Assembly (NCBI GenBank): GCA_036522155.1
Contig: DATDGI010000363.1
Location: 1-53,378, forward strand
Direction of reading: 5' to 3'
From: UBA9676 sp036522155
GTDB taxonomy: Bacteria > Actinomycetota > Actinomycetes > Streptosporangiales > Streptosporangiaceae
DNA length: 53,378 nt
This document shows, in pieces, positions 39,043 to 47,348 of this stretch. Made by a program: the position numbers and the translations under genes. The notes beneath the pieces were generated by a model. That model was not told where the DNA came from. It did no database searches and saw only the letters and a program-made list of their open reading frames with translations. How positions within the stretch are numbered: the first letter of the stretch is position 1; every line of letters begins with the position of its first letter.

Positions 39043-40401
39043 ATGACCACGTTCTCTGCACCGCGGGGCGGTCCCGGACTGCCCCAGCAGCGTCGCCTGG
39101 TGACCGAGATCCCAGGTCCTGCCTCCCGTCAGTTGCTGGCCCGGCGGGAGAGCGCCGTCGCCCGCGGCGTCAGCAACATGCTCCCCGTCTTCATCACCGC
39201 AGCCGGCGGCGGCGTGCTCGTCGACGCCGACGGCAACTCCCTCATCGACTTCGGCTCCGGCATCGCGGTGACCGGGGTCGGCAACGCCGCGCCCCGGGTG
39301 GCCGAACGGGTCCAGGCGCAGGTGGCCCAGTTCACCCACACCTGCTTCATGGTCGCCCCGTACGAGGGCTACGTCGAGGTGTGCGAGGCGCTGGCCCGGC
39401 ACACCCCGGGGGACTACGAGAAGCGCTCGGCGCTGTTCAACTCGGGCGCGGAAGCGGTCGAGAACGCGGTGAAGATCGCCCGGCACGCGACCAGGCGGCA
39501 GGCCATCGTGGCCTTCGACCACGCCTATCATGGCCGCACCAACCTGACCATGGCGCTGACCGCCAAGAACATGCCCTACAAGGACAAGTTCGGGCCGTTC
39601 GCCGGGGAGATCTACCGGGTGCCGATGGCCTACCCGCTGCGCTGGCCGGGCGGCCCGGACCGGTGCGCCGCCGACGCGCTCGACGTCATCACCGGGCTCA
39701 TCCACACCGCGGTGGGCGAGGACAACGTGGCCGCGGTGATCATCGAGCCGATCCAGGGCGAGGGCGGGTTCGTCGTCCCGCCGGACGGGTTCCTGCCCGG
39801 GCTGGCGGAGTTCTGCCGCGAGCACGGCATCCTGTTCATCGCCGACGAGATCCAGACCGGCTTCTGCCGTACCGGCGACTGGTTCGCCTGCGACCATGAG
39901 GGCGTCGTGCCCGACCTGGTCACCACGGCCAAGGGGATCGCCGGCGGGCTGCCGCTGGCCGCGGTCACCGGCCGGGCCGAGGTGATGGACTCGGTGCACG
40001 TGGGCGGCCTGGGCGGGACCTACGGCGGCAACCCGGTCGCCTGCGCCGCCGCGCTCGGCGCGATCGAGACGATGGAGGCCGAGAACCTGACCGCGCGGGC
40101 GCGCCGGATCGGCGAGATCATGCTGCCGCGGCTGCACAAGCTGGCCGAGGCCCACCCGGTGATCGCGGACGTGCGCGGCCGCGGGGCGATGACCGCCATC
40201 GAGCTCACCGAGCCGGGCAGCCTCAAGCCGGACCCGGCCAGCACGCAGCGGGTGGCCAAGGTCTGCCATGCGGCCGGGCTGGTGGTGCTCACCTGCGGGA
40301 CGTTCGGCAACGTGCTGCGCTTCCTGCCGCCGCTGGTGATCGGCGAGGACCTGCTGGAAGAGGGCCTGTCGATCCTGGAGGATGCCTTCGCCGCGCTGTG
40401 A
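39043..40401 (+). CDS. gabT: 4-aminobutyrate aminotransferase
   Basis: A 452-aa class III PLP aminotransferase, converting GABA and 2-oxoglutarate to succinate semialdehyde and glutamate. Its start RRLVTEIPGPASRQLLARR is typical of actinobacterial GabT. Conserved parts are ALFNSGAEAVENAVKIAR, AFDHAYHGRTNLTMALTAKN, IADEIQTGFCRTG and the PLP lysine in TTAKGIAGGLPLAAV. The ATG at 39043 is 35 bp past the previous stop; with TATCGT just upstream it is probably leaderless and separately transcribed. No succinate-semialdehyde dehydrogenase is adjacent. Confidence 0.93.
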   Translation: MTTFSAPRGGPGLPQQRRLVTEIPGPASRQLLARRESAVARGVSNMLPVFITAAGGGVLVDADGNSLIDFGSGIAVTGVGNAAPRVAERVQAQVAQFTHTCFMVAPYEGYVEVCEALARHTPGDYEKRSALFNSGAEAVENAVKIARHATRRQAIVAFDHAYHGRTNLTMALTAKNMPYKDKFGPFAGEIYRVPMAYPLRWPGGPDRCAADALDVITGLIHTAVGEDNVAAVIIEPIQGEGGFVVPPDGFLPGLAEFCREHGILFIADEIQTGFCRTGDWFACDHEGVVPDLVTTAKGIAGGLPLAAVTGRAEVMDSVHVGGLGGTYGGNPVACAAALGAIETMEAENLTARARRIGEIMLPRLHKLAEAHPVIADVRGRGAMTAIELTEPGSLKPDPASTQRVAKVCHAAGLVVLTCGTFGNVLRFLPPLVIGEDLLEEGLSILEDAFAAL

Positions 40402-40407
40402 CGCCGG

Positions 40408-41244
40408 TCACTGGCCGATGGAGATGTTCCCGGACTGGTCGGTCACCGTGATCACGTGCGGCGAGGTCGCGCTGCGCGGGACGTTGATGCTGGTCGCCCC
40501 GGAGGCGGTGATCGCACTGACCCGGTAGGTGGCGCTGCCCGGGGGCAGCACCAGCGCGATGTCCCCGGAGGCGTCGCTGATGCGGACCTGGTCCGGCACC
40601 ACGGTGAAGGTCAGCGTGATGTCGCCGGACTGGTCGGTCACGGTGACATCCGGGCTGGCCACGCCGGTGCCGGTGACGTCGCCGGAGTCATCCATGGCCA
40701 CCGTCCGGAGGCCGGACACCGAGGTCAGGCTGATGTCGCCGGAGTGGTCACTGAGGGTGGAACTGCCGGAGATAGCCGAGGCGGTGACGTTGCCCGAGGC
40801 GCTGCTCAGGGAGACTTGGCCGGACAGATCCCGGGCGGTCAGGTCACCGGATCCGACCGAGACCACCACGCCGCCCCCCGCGGGCACGGTCGCCGCCAGT
40901 CCGGTCGAGCACTCCCCCACCGGGAGCGAGCAGCCGGAGTGCACGGTGACCGACGACGGCCCGCGCTGCCAGGTGACGTCCGGCTTGACCAGCGAGTACC
41001 GGACCGTGCCGAGCAGCCGGATCCGGCCGGCCGGGCCGGGGCTGACGCTGATATCAGCCGCGCCCGCGGTCACGGTGGCGGCCTGGCCGTGGTGCACCGG
41101 CACGGTGAGGTTGACCCGGTAGCTGCCCACCCCGACCGCGGCGACCACGCTCAGCCCGGTCCAGCCGATGAGGGCGAGCGCCACCGGGACCCCGGTGATC
41201 AGCGCCACCCAGCGCCCGGGCGTCATCGGCAGCGGCCCGGTCAT
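40408..41244 (-). CDS. DUF4097 beta-repeat membrane protein in the two-component operon
   Basis: A 278-aa protein. One N-terminal membrane helix (WVALITGVPVALALIGWTG) is followed by an extracellular repeat region in which short strands alternate with SGDI/SGDV-like turns (VGSGDLTARDLSG; SDHSGDISLTSVSG; TDQSGDITLTF; SDASGDIALVL; TDQSGNISIG). This is the DUF4097 right-handed beta-helix type. Two cysteines in SGCSLPVGEC may form a disulfide. Its start overlaps the response-regulator stop as ATGA. DUF4097 proteins occur with envelope-stress two-component systems; a sensing role here is inference. Confidence 0.85.
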   Translation of the reverse strand: MTGPLPMTPGRWVALITGVPVALALIGWTGLSVVAAVGVGSYRVNLTVPVHHGQAATVTAGAADISVSPGPAGRIRLLGTVRYSLVKPDVTWQRGPSSVTVHSGCSLPVGECSTGLAATVPAGGGVVVSVGSGDLTARDLSGQVSLSSASGNVTASAISGSSTLSDHSGDISLTSVSGLRTVAMDDSGDVTGTGVASPDVTVTDQSGDITLTFTVVPDQVRISDASGDIALVLPPGSATYRVSAITASGATSINVPRSATSPHVITVTDQSGNISIGQ

Positions 41245-41888
41245 GACTCGCCCGTCCCCAGGTAGCGCAGCACGGCCAGGACCCGCCGGTGGTCCCGGTC
41301 GCCCGGGGCCAGGCCGAGCTTGCCGAAGATGCTGTTGATGTGCTTCTCGACCGCCCCGTCGCCGACCACGAGCGCGGCGGCGATGGCCGAGTTGGACCGG
41401 CCCTCGGCCATCAGGCCGAGCACGTCGAGTTCCCGTGGGGTGAGGCTGGCCAGCGGATGGCGGCTGCGGGCCAGCAGCTGCGCGACCACCTCCGGGTCCA
41501 GCGCGCTGCCGCCGGCCGCCACCCGCTCCAGCGCGTCCAGGAACTGGGCGAGGTCGGCGACCCGGTCCTTGAGCAGGTAGCCGACACCCTGCGGGCGGTC
41601 GGACAGCAGTTCGGTGGCGTACCGCTCCTCCACGTACTGAGACAGCACCAGCACTCCGATGCCGGGCCAGGAACTGCGCACCACCAGCGCGGCGCGCAGG
41701 CCCTCGTCACTGAACGTGGGCGGCATCCGGACATCGACCACCACCACGTCGGGCTGGTGCGCCGCCACCGCTCGCAGGAACTGTTCCGCCTCCGCCGCGG
41801 CCGCCACCACCTCATGGCCGGCCTCGGCCAGCAGCCGGGTCAGGCCCTCCCGCAGCAGCACGGAATCTTCCGCGATCACGACCCGCAT
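41241..41888 (-). CDS. LuxR/NarL-type response regulator
   Basis: A 215-aa regulator. The receiver domain begins VVIAEDSVLLREGL; the phospho-acceptor Asp is in VVVVDVRMPP near residue 54 and the conserved Lys is in GYLLKDRVADL. The C-terminal NarL/LuxR helix-turn-helix is LTPRELDVLGLMAEGRSNSA with VEKHINSIFGKL. It overlaps the sensor kinase gene by 13 bp upstream and the DUF4097 gene by 4 bp downstream, so the three form one operon. Confidence 0.95.
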   Translation of the reverse strand: MRVVIAEDSVLLREGLTRLLAEAGHEVVAAAAEAEQFLRAVAAHQPDVVVVDVRMPPTFSDEGLRAALVVRSSWPGIGVLVLSQYVEERYATELLSDRPQGVGYLLKDRVADLAQFLDALERVAAGGSALDPEVVAQLLARSRHPLASLTPRELDVLGLMAEGRSNSAIAAALVVGDGAVEKHINSIFGKLGLAPGDRDHRRVLAVLRYLGTGES

Positions 41889-43171
41889 GGCAGCGCCGCC
41901 TCGATTGATGTCGGGCCCCCGGCCGGACTGATCACCGACATCCGGCCGTCCACCCCGGCCACCCGGGCGGCCAGTCCGGACAGCCCCTGCCCGGCTGGAT
42001 CGGCGCCGCCGGTCCCGTCGTCGGTGACCACCACCAGCAGCAGGTCAGCGGTCCGGCTCACGGACACCTCGGCGTGCGCCGCGTGCGCGTGCTTGGCGAT
42101 GTTGGTCAGCGCCTCGGCCACCACGAAGTAGGCGATCGCCTCGATCGCCGCCGGTGGCCGCCTGGGCAGATCCACCCGGACGGTCACCGGTACCGGGCAG
42201 CGCGCCGCCAGCCCGGACAGCGCGGCGTCCAGGCCACGGTCGGACAGCACCGGCGGGTGCACCCCGCGGACCAGGTTCCGCAGCTCGGTGAGTGCCTCTT
42301 TGGCCTGCTCATGGGCCTGGCCGACGATCTCGGCCGCGGCATCGGGATCGCTGCCGAACTTGGCCCGGGCCCGGCCGAGTTCCATCGCCAGCGACACCAG
42401 CCGCTGCTGGGCGCCGTCGTGCAGATCCCGCTCGATCCGGCGCCGCTCGGTCTCGCCGGCGTCGACGACCTGCGCCCGGCTGGTCTCCAGTTGCCCGATC
42501 CGCGCGGTCAGATCCGCCCGGCGGCCCGGCCCGAGCAGCCAGGCGGCGATCGCCCCGTCCATCACCGCCAGCGCCTGGGTCACCCACGGCGCCGCCAGCA
42601 ACAGCAGCAGCCCCAGCAGCACCGCGCCGGTGAGCGGGCCCGGGCCGCGCACCACCGCACCGCCCAGGGCCGGGCCGCCCGCGGGCAGCGACGTGGCGTA
42701 CGCCGGGAGCACGATCAGCGCCAGGGCCGTGGCCCACACCACCAGCACCACGCACGCCTGCACGATGCTGAGCGGCATCCGGGCCAGGGCGTAACCGAAC
42801 TGCCGCCAGGTCGGCCCGGCCCAGGTGATCCGCCAGAGCCGGCGCCAGCCGCTGACGTCCGTCGGCAGCGGCACCGGGGCGGGGATCTGCCTGCCCAGCA
42901 GCAGCGCGAACCGGGCCCGCTCGGCCCGGCCGAACTGCCCGCACAGCCACAGCGTGCCGCCGAGCACCAGGATCCCGCACAGGAACACCGGTATCAGCCC
43001 GACCCCGACCGCGGCGAACGTCACCACCAGGGAGAAGGCCAGGACGCCGAGGAACAGCCCGGTGATCAGGTGCACGACGGCCAGCCAGGTGGTGGCGGAG
43101 ATGACCGGGCGCAGCGCCGCCGCGGCCACGCCGGGCCGGGTCACCCCCGGCCGGGTCCCACCTGCGGTCAC
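41876..43171 (-). CDS. Sensor histidine kinase (NarL-partner, HisKA_3 type)
   Basis: A 431-aa kinase. The N-terminal half has about five to six membrane helices with a sensor/DUF1707-like arrangement (ISATTWLAVVHLITGLFLGV; VVWATALALIVLPAYA). The H-box is RIERDLHDGAQQRLVSLAMEL near residue 255. HATPase parts are VVAEALTNIAKHAHA, VVTDDGTGGA and GQGLSGLAARVAG. The start is uncertain: the GTG at 43171 sits six bases after GGAG, whereas the ATG at 43177 touches that site directly. It is co-transcribed with the response regulator, and divergent from the MMPL transporter. Confidence 0.92.
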   Translation of the reverse strand: MTAGGTRPGVTRPGVAAAALRPVISATTWLAVVHLITGLFLGVLAFSLVVTFAAVGVGLIPVFLCGILVLGGTLWLCGQFGRAERARFALLLGRQIPAPVPLPTDVSGWRRLWRITWAGPTWRQFGYALARMPLSIVQACVVLVVWATALALIVLPAYATSLPAGGPALGGAVVRGPGPLTGAVLLGLLLLLAAPWVTQALAVMDGAIAAWLLGPGRRADLTARIGQLETSRAQVVDAGETERRRIERDLHDGAQQRLVSLAMELGRARAKFGSDPDAAAEIVGQAHEQAKEALTELRNLVRGVHPPVLSDRGLDAALSGLAARCPVPVTVRVDLPRRPPAAIEAIAYFVVAEALTNIAKHAHAAHAEVSVSRTADLLLVVVTDDGTGGADPAGQGLSGLAARVAGVDGRMSVISPAGGPTSIEAALPCGS

Positions 43172-43236
43172 GCGCATCTCCTTTGGCCAGCGGTCCCCGC
43201 CAGGCGTTATGCCAGCAAATGCCGTCGGCTGTTAGT

Positions 43237-43251
43237 GGTGCTGCCAGCACC
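43237..43251. promoter_or_regulatory. Palindrome GGTGCTG-C-CAGCACC
   Basis: A perfect 7-bp inverted repeat around one base, about 65 bp ahead of the kinase gene in the 240-bp divergent region. Possible operator for the response regulator. Confidence 0.45.
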
Positions 43252-43289
43252 TTAGGCGGCGGGCGGCGGAGCGCCCACCCGGCAGCCCT

Positions 43290-43303
43290 CCGGAACGTTC
43301 CGG
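43290..43303. promoter_or_regulatory. Palindrome CCGGAACGTTCCGG
   Basis: A perfect 14-bp palindrome about 108 bp ahead of the MMPL start in the same divergent region. Possible operator; the rest of the region shows nothing else clear. Confidence 0.45.
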
Positions 43304-43411
43304 GGGCTGTCCCCACCCCCGATTCGGCGGTCTGCCGGATGCCACCGGTGGTGCCGGGCGGGGGACGCTGGCCTCGCACTTATCCACGGCTACAACCGGA
43401 ACGAGGTTCCC

Positions 43412-45736
43412 ATGAAGCCCGCGCCTGAACTGACGCGCAACGCCCAAGCCCGCGCCGGCGGCGAACGGCGGCCGGTGGTCGAGCGGATCGCGGGCTGGAG
43501 CGCCCGGCACCGCCTGATCGCACTCGTCTCCTGGCTGCTGCTGGTCGCCGGGGCCGTGATGATCGGCAGCACGCTGGGGACGAAGAACCTGAACAGTTAC
43601 GACCCCGGCCAGGCCGGCCGTGCCGAGCGGGTGCTGAGCCGCCCCGGGGTGATCCAGCCGGCCACCGAGAGCGTGCTCATCCAGGCCCGCTCCCCCGGCC
43701 GCACCGTCGCCAGCGGCCCGGAGCTGACCCAGGCGACTCGCCAGGTGGTCGCCGCGCTGCGGGCCGTGCCGCAGGCGGCCACTCACATCGTCTCGCCGCT
43801 GTCGGGCGGGGCCGCGGCCCACGGGCTGATCTCCGCCGACGGCCGGTCCGAGCTGGTCACCTTCAACGTGGCCGGAGACCCCAGCAACGCCGACCAGCTG
43901 GTCGGCCCGGCGCTGCGGGCCGTCGCCGCGGTCCAGGCGCGCCACCCGGACCTGCGGGTGGTGGAAGCCGGCCAGGCCAGCGTCGGCCGGGTCAGCAGCA
44001 ACCTCTACGGCGCGAACTTCCGCCGCGCCGAGGTGACCTCGGTGCCGATCACGCTGGTCCTGCTGCTGATCGTGTTCGGCGCGCTGATCGCGGCCGGCAT
44101 CCCGCTGCTGCTGGCCGGGACCGCGGTCGCCACCGCCATCTCGCTGCTGGCCATCCCCAGCCGGTGGCTGCCGGTCGGCGGCACCACCTCCGCGATCGTG
44201 CTGCTCATCGGGATGGCCGTCGGGGTCGACTACTCCCTGTTCTACCTGCGGCGGGAGCGGGAGGAACGGGCCCTGGGCCACGGCAAGCTGGCCGCGCTGC
44301 GGATCGCCGCGGCCACCTCCGGGCGGGCCATCGTGGTGTCCGGGCTGACCGTGATGATCTCGCTGGCCGGGCTGTTCCTGACCGGCATCGACATCTTCTC
44401 CGGGGTCGCGGTCGGCACCATCGCCGTGGTCGGGGTAGCGGTGCTCGGCTCGGTCACCGCGCTGCCCGCGCTGCTGTCCCTGCTGGGCAGCTGGGTGGAC
44501 AGGACCAGGATCCCGTTCCTCGGCCGCCGCCGGGTGGCGGCGCACCGCTCCCGGATGTGGGAGTCACTGGTGCGCCGGGTGGTGGCCAGGCCCGTCATCT
44601 GGGGCGGTGCCGCGCTGATCGCGCTGCTGGCGCTGGCCGCGCCCGCGCTCGGCATGCGGCTGGCCGACCCGGGCCTGAACGACCTGCCCGCGAACCTGCC
44701 GGTGGTGCAGGCCCTGAGCGCCATCCAGCGGGCCTTCCCCGGTGGCCCGGCGCCGGCCGAGGTGGTCGTCACCGGGCAGGACCTGTCCGGTGGCGCGGTC
44801 GGTCACGCGGTCGCGGGCCTGGCCGCGCGGGCGACCGCGCACGGGCCCATCCGGCAGCCGGTCACCGCTGCCCTGCTCGACCACGGCCAGGTCATGGTGG
44901 TCTCGGTGCCGCTCGCGGGGACCGGCACCGACGGCACCTCCAACCAGGCCCTGGCCACGCTGCGTGACCAGGCCCTGCCGGCCACGCTGGGCCATGTCCA
45001 CGGCATCAGCTACGCGGTGACCGGGCTGACCGCCGGCAACCACGATTTCACCACCCGGCTGGACAGCAGGCTGCCACTCGTCTTCGCGTTCGTCTTCGGG
45101 CTGGCGTTCCTGCTGCTCATGGTCACATTCCGGTCCGTGACGATCCCGCTGATGTCGATCGGGCTGAACCTGGTGTCGGTCGCCGCCGCCTACGGCCTGC
45201 TCACCCTGATCTTCCAGGACGGGCATCTGTCGGGGCTGCTGAACTTCAGCTCCTACGGCGCGATCGTCGAGTGGCTCCCGCTGTTCCTGTTCGTGTTCCT
45301 GTTCGGGCTGAGCATGGACTACCACGTGTTCATCATCAGCCGGATCCGCGAACTGCGGATGCGCGGGCACGCCACGCCGTCCGCGATCGTGCACGGGATC
45401 AGCGGCAGCGCGGGCGTGGTGACCAGCGCGGCGGCGATCATGGTCGCGGTGTTCTCGATCTTCGGCAGCCTGTCGCTGATCGAGTTCAAGATGTTCGGCG
45501 TGGCCATGGCCTCCGCGGTGCTGATCGACGCCACGGTGGTCCGCGGGGTGCTGATGCCCGCGGCGATGGCGCTGCTGGGTGAGCGCACCTGGTACCTGCC
45601 CCGCTGGCTGTCCTGGCTGCCCGGCCGCGGGGGGCCTGGCCCGGTGGCGGAGGCCCCGGTCCGGCCGGCCGTCCCGGCGGGCGCCTCGGCCCCGGTGGGC
45701 GCGGGGGCCATCTCGGCGGTCAGCGGCCACGGCTGA
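43412..45736 (+). CDS. MMPL/RND-family membrane transporter
   Basis: A 774-aa MMPL-type transporter with two RND halves and about 12 helices. First-half core: VLLIGMAVGVDYSLFYLRRER with the proton-relay Asp. Second-half core: FLFGLSMDYHVFIISRIRELR. Between these lie extracellular loops (residues ~60-190 and ~410-540). MMPL proteins export lipids, siderophores or drugs by proton motive force. The ATG at 43412 is preceded by AACGAGGTTCCC. Divergent from the two-component operon, it is a likely target of it; a strong terminator follows its stop. Confidence 0.93.
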   Translation: MKPAPELTRNAQARAGGERRPVVERIAGWSARHRLIALVSWLLLVAGAVMIGSTLGTKNLNSYDPGQAGRAERVLSRPGVIQPATESVLIQARSPGRTVASGPELTQATRQVVAALRAVPQAATHIVSPLSGGAAAHGLISADGRSELVTFNVAGDPSNADQLVGPALRAVAAVQARHPDLRVVEAGQASVGRVSSNLYGANFRRAEVTSVPITLVLLLIVFGALIAAGIPLLLAGTAVATAISLLAIPSRWLPVGGTTSAIVLLIGMAVGVDYSLFYLRREREERALGHGKLAALRIAAATSGRAIVVSGLTVMISLAGLFLTGIDIFSGVAVGTIAVVGVAVLGSVTALPALLSLLGSWVDRTRIPFLGRRRVAAHRSRMWESLVRRVVARPVIWGGAALIALLALAAPALGMRLADPGLNDLPANLPVVQALSAIQRAFPGGPAPAEVVVTGQDLSGGAVGHAVAGLAARATAHGPIRQPVTAALLDHGQVMVVSVPLAGTGTDGTSNQALATLRDQALPATLGHVHGISYAVTGLTAGNHDFTTRLDSRLPLVFAFVFGLAFLLLMVTFRSVTIPLMSIGLNLVSVAAAYGLLTLIFQDGHLSGLLNFSSYGAIVEWLPLFLFVFLFGLSMDYHVFIISRIRELRMRGHATPSAIVHGISGSAGVVTSAAAIMVAVFSIFGSLSLIEFKMFGVAMASAVLIDATVVRGVLMPAAMALLGERTWYLPRWLSWLPGRGGPGPVAEAPVRPAVPAGASAPVGAGAISAVSGHG

Positions 45737-45752
45737 GGCCAGGGCCTGAGCA

Positions 45753-45802
45753 GGAGCGGGGCCCGGGTTCACCGCCCGGGCCCCGCTCCGCTTGCTTGTT
45801 TA
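45753..45802. terminator. Strong intrinsic terminator between convergent genes
   Basis: Perfect 15-bp arms GGAGCGGGGCCCGGG / CCCGGGCCCCGCTCC (45753-45767, 45775-45789) with a 7-base loop. GCTTGCTTGTTT follows on the plus strand. It ends the MMPL transcript and probably also insulates the converging mmsA. Confidence 0.85.
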
Positions 45803-47296
45803 CTTGTTGACCGGGAAGCCCAGGTTGACCCCGCCGTGGCTGGGGTCGAGCCAGCGGGACGTGACCGCCTTGCCCCGGGTGTAGAAGTGGACCCCTTCGG
45901 TGCCGTAGACGTGGGAGTCGCCGAACAGCGACGACTTCCAGCCGCCGAACGAGTAGTAGGCCATCGGCACCGGGATCGGCACGTTCACCCCGACCATGCC
46001 CACCTCGACCTCGGACACGAACCGCCGGGCCGCGCCGCCGTCGTTGGTGAAGATGGCCACCCCGTTGCCGTACGGGTTCTCGCTGACCATCGCGAGCGCG
46101 TCGTCGTAACTGGCCGCCCGCACCACCGACAGCACCGGGCCGAAGATCTCATCCCGGTAGGCGCTCATCGCCGGGGTGACGTGGTCGAGCACGCTCGGCC
46201 CCAGCCAGAACCCGTCGCCGCCACCGCCGAGGACCGGGTGGCTGCGGCCGTCCACGGCCAGCACCGCCCCCTCGGCCACGCCCGCGTCCAGGTAGGACGC
46301 GACCCGGTCCCGGTGCGGGCGGGTGACCAGCGGGCCCATCTCAGCCCGCTCGTCGGTGCCCGGGCCGACCTGCAGCCTGGCCACCCGCTCACCGATCTTG
46401 GCGACCAGTTCGTCGCCGACCTGGCCCACCGCGACCAGCACCGACACCGCCATGCAGCGCTCGCCCGCGGAGCCGAACCCGGCCGAGACCGCGGCGTCGG
46501 CGGCTAGGTCCAGGTCGGCGTCGGGCAGCACGACCATGTGGTTCTTCGCCCCGCCCAGCGCTTGGATCCGCTTCCCGGCCGCGGTCCCGGTTTCGTATAC
46601 GTAACGGGCGATCGGGGTCGATCCCACGAAGCTGGCCGCGTGTACGTCGGGGTGGGTCAGCAGCGCGTCGACCGCCTCCTTGCCGCCCTGCAGGACATTG
46701 AAGGCGCCGTCCGGCAGGCCGGCGTCGGCCAGCAGCTGGGCCATGAGCACCGACGCCGACGGGTCCTTCTCCGACGGCTTGAGCACGAACGTGTTGCCGC
46801 AGGCGATGGCGATCGGGAACATCCACATCGGGACCATGGCCGGGAAGTTGAACGGGGTGATGCCGGCCACCACGCCCAGCGGCTGCCGGATGGAGTAGGC
46901 GTCGACCCCGGTGGAGACGTTCTCCGAGTAGTCGCCCTTGAGCAGGTGGCCGAGCCCGCAGGCGAACTCGACCACCTCCAGGCCGCGGGCCACCTCGCCG
47001 GCCGCGTCCGACGCGACCTTGCCGTGCTCGGAGCTGACCAGCTCGGCCAGTTCACGCTGGTGGCCCGCGATCAGCTCGCGGAACGCGAACATGACCGTGG
47101 TCCGCTTCGCCAGCGAGGTGCCCCGCCAGCCGGGGAGTGCCTTGGCCGCCGCGGCGACCGCGTCACCGACGACGGCGCGGGAGGCGAAGTCGACGGTGCC
47201 GGTGACCTGGCCGGTGGCCGGGTCGTAGATGTCGCCGTGCCGGTCGGCGGCACCGGTCCACGGCCGGCCGCCGATCCAGTGCGTGCAGTGCTTCAT
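45800..47296 (-). CDS. mmsA: Methylmalonate-semialdehyde dehydrogenase (CoA-acylating)
   Basis: A 498-aa aldehyde dehydrogenase of the MmsA type, converting methylmalonate semialdehyde or malonate semialdehyde to propionyl- or acetyl-CoA. Diagnostic parts are GVVAGITPFNFPAMVPMWM, LGGAKNHMVVLPDAD (Asn replacing the usual ALDH Glu), the catalytic Cys in GSAGERCMAVSV, and VGVNVPIPVPMAYYSFGGWK. The ATG at 47296 gives the family start MKHCTHWIGG with GGAG upstream; the frame runs 30 codons further into non-coding sequence. With the aminotransferase upstream it would finish beta-alanine or valine breakdown. Confidence 0.95.
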   Translation of the reverse strand: MKHCTHWIGGRPWTGAADRHGDIYDPATGQVTGTVDFASRAVVGDAVAAAAKALPGWRGTSLAKRTTVMFAFRELIAGHQRELAELVSSEHGKVASDAAGEVARGLEVVEFACGLGHLLKGDYSENVSTGVDAYSIRQPLGVVAGITPFNFPAMVPMWMFPIAIACGNTFVLKPSEKDPSASVLMAQLLADAGLPDGAFNVLQGGKEAVDALLTHPDVHAASFVGSTPIARYVYETGTAAGKRIQALGGAKNHMVVLPDADLDLAADAAVSAGFGSAGERCMAVSVLVAVGQVGDELVAKIGERVARLQVGPGTDERAEMGPLVTRPHRDRVASYLDAGVAEGAVLAVDGRSHPVLGGGGDGFWLGPSVLDHVTPAMSAYRDEIFGPVLSVVRAASYDDALAMVSENPYGNGVAIFTNDGGAARRFVSEVEVGMVGVNVPIPVPMAYYSFGGWKSSLFGDSHVYGTEGVHFYTRGKAVTSRWLDPSHGGVNLGFPVNK

Positions 47297-47348
47297 TGCT
47301 TGGTTCTCCGCTCCCTCGGCGCGCCGCTCGCGTGCTTGCTCATCGCAC

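Noticed and set aside
44564..45772. 402-codon minus-strand frame opposite the MMPL gene
   Set aside because: Gln/His/Arg/Asp-rich shadow; the plus strand has both MMPL signatures.
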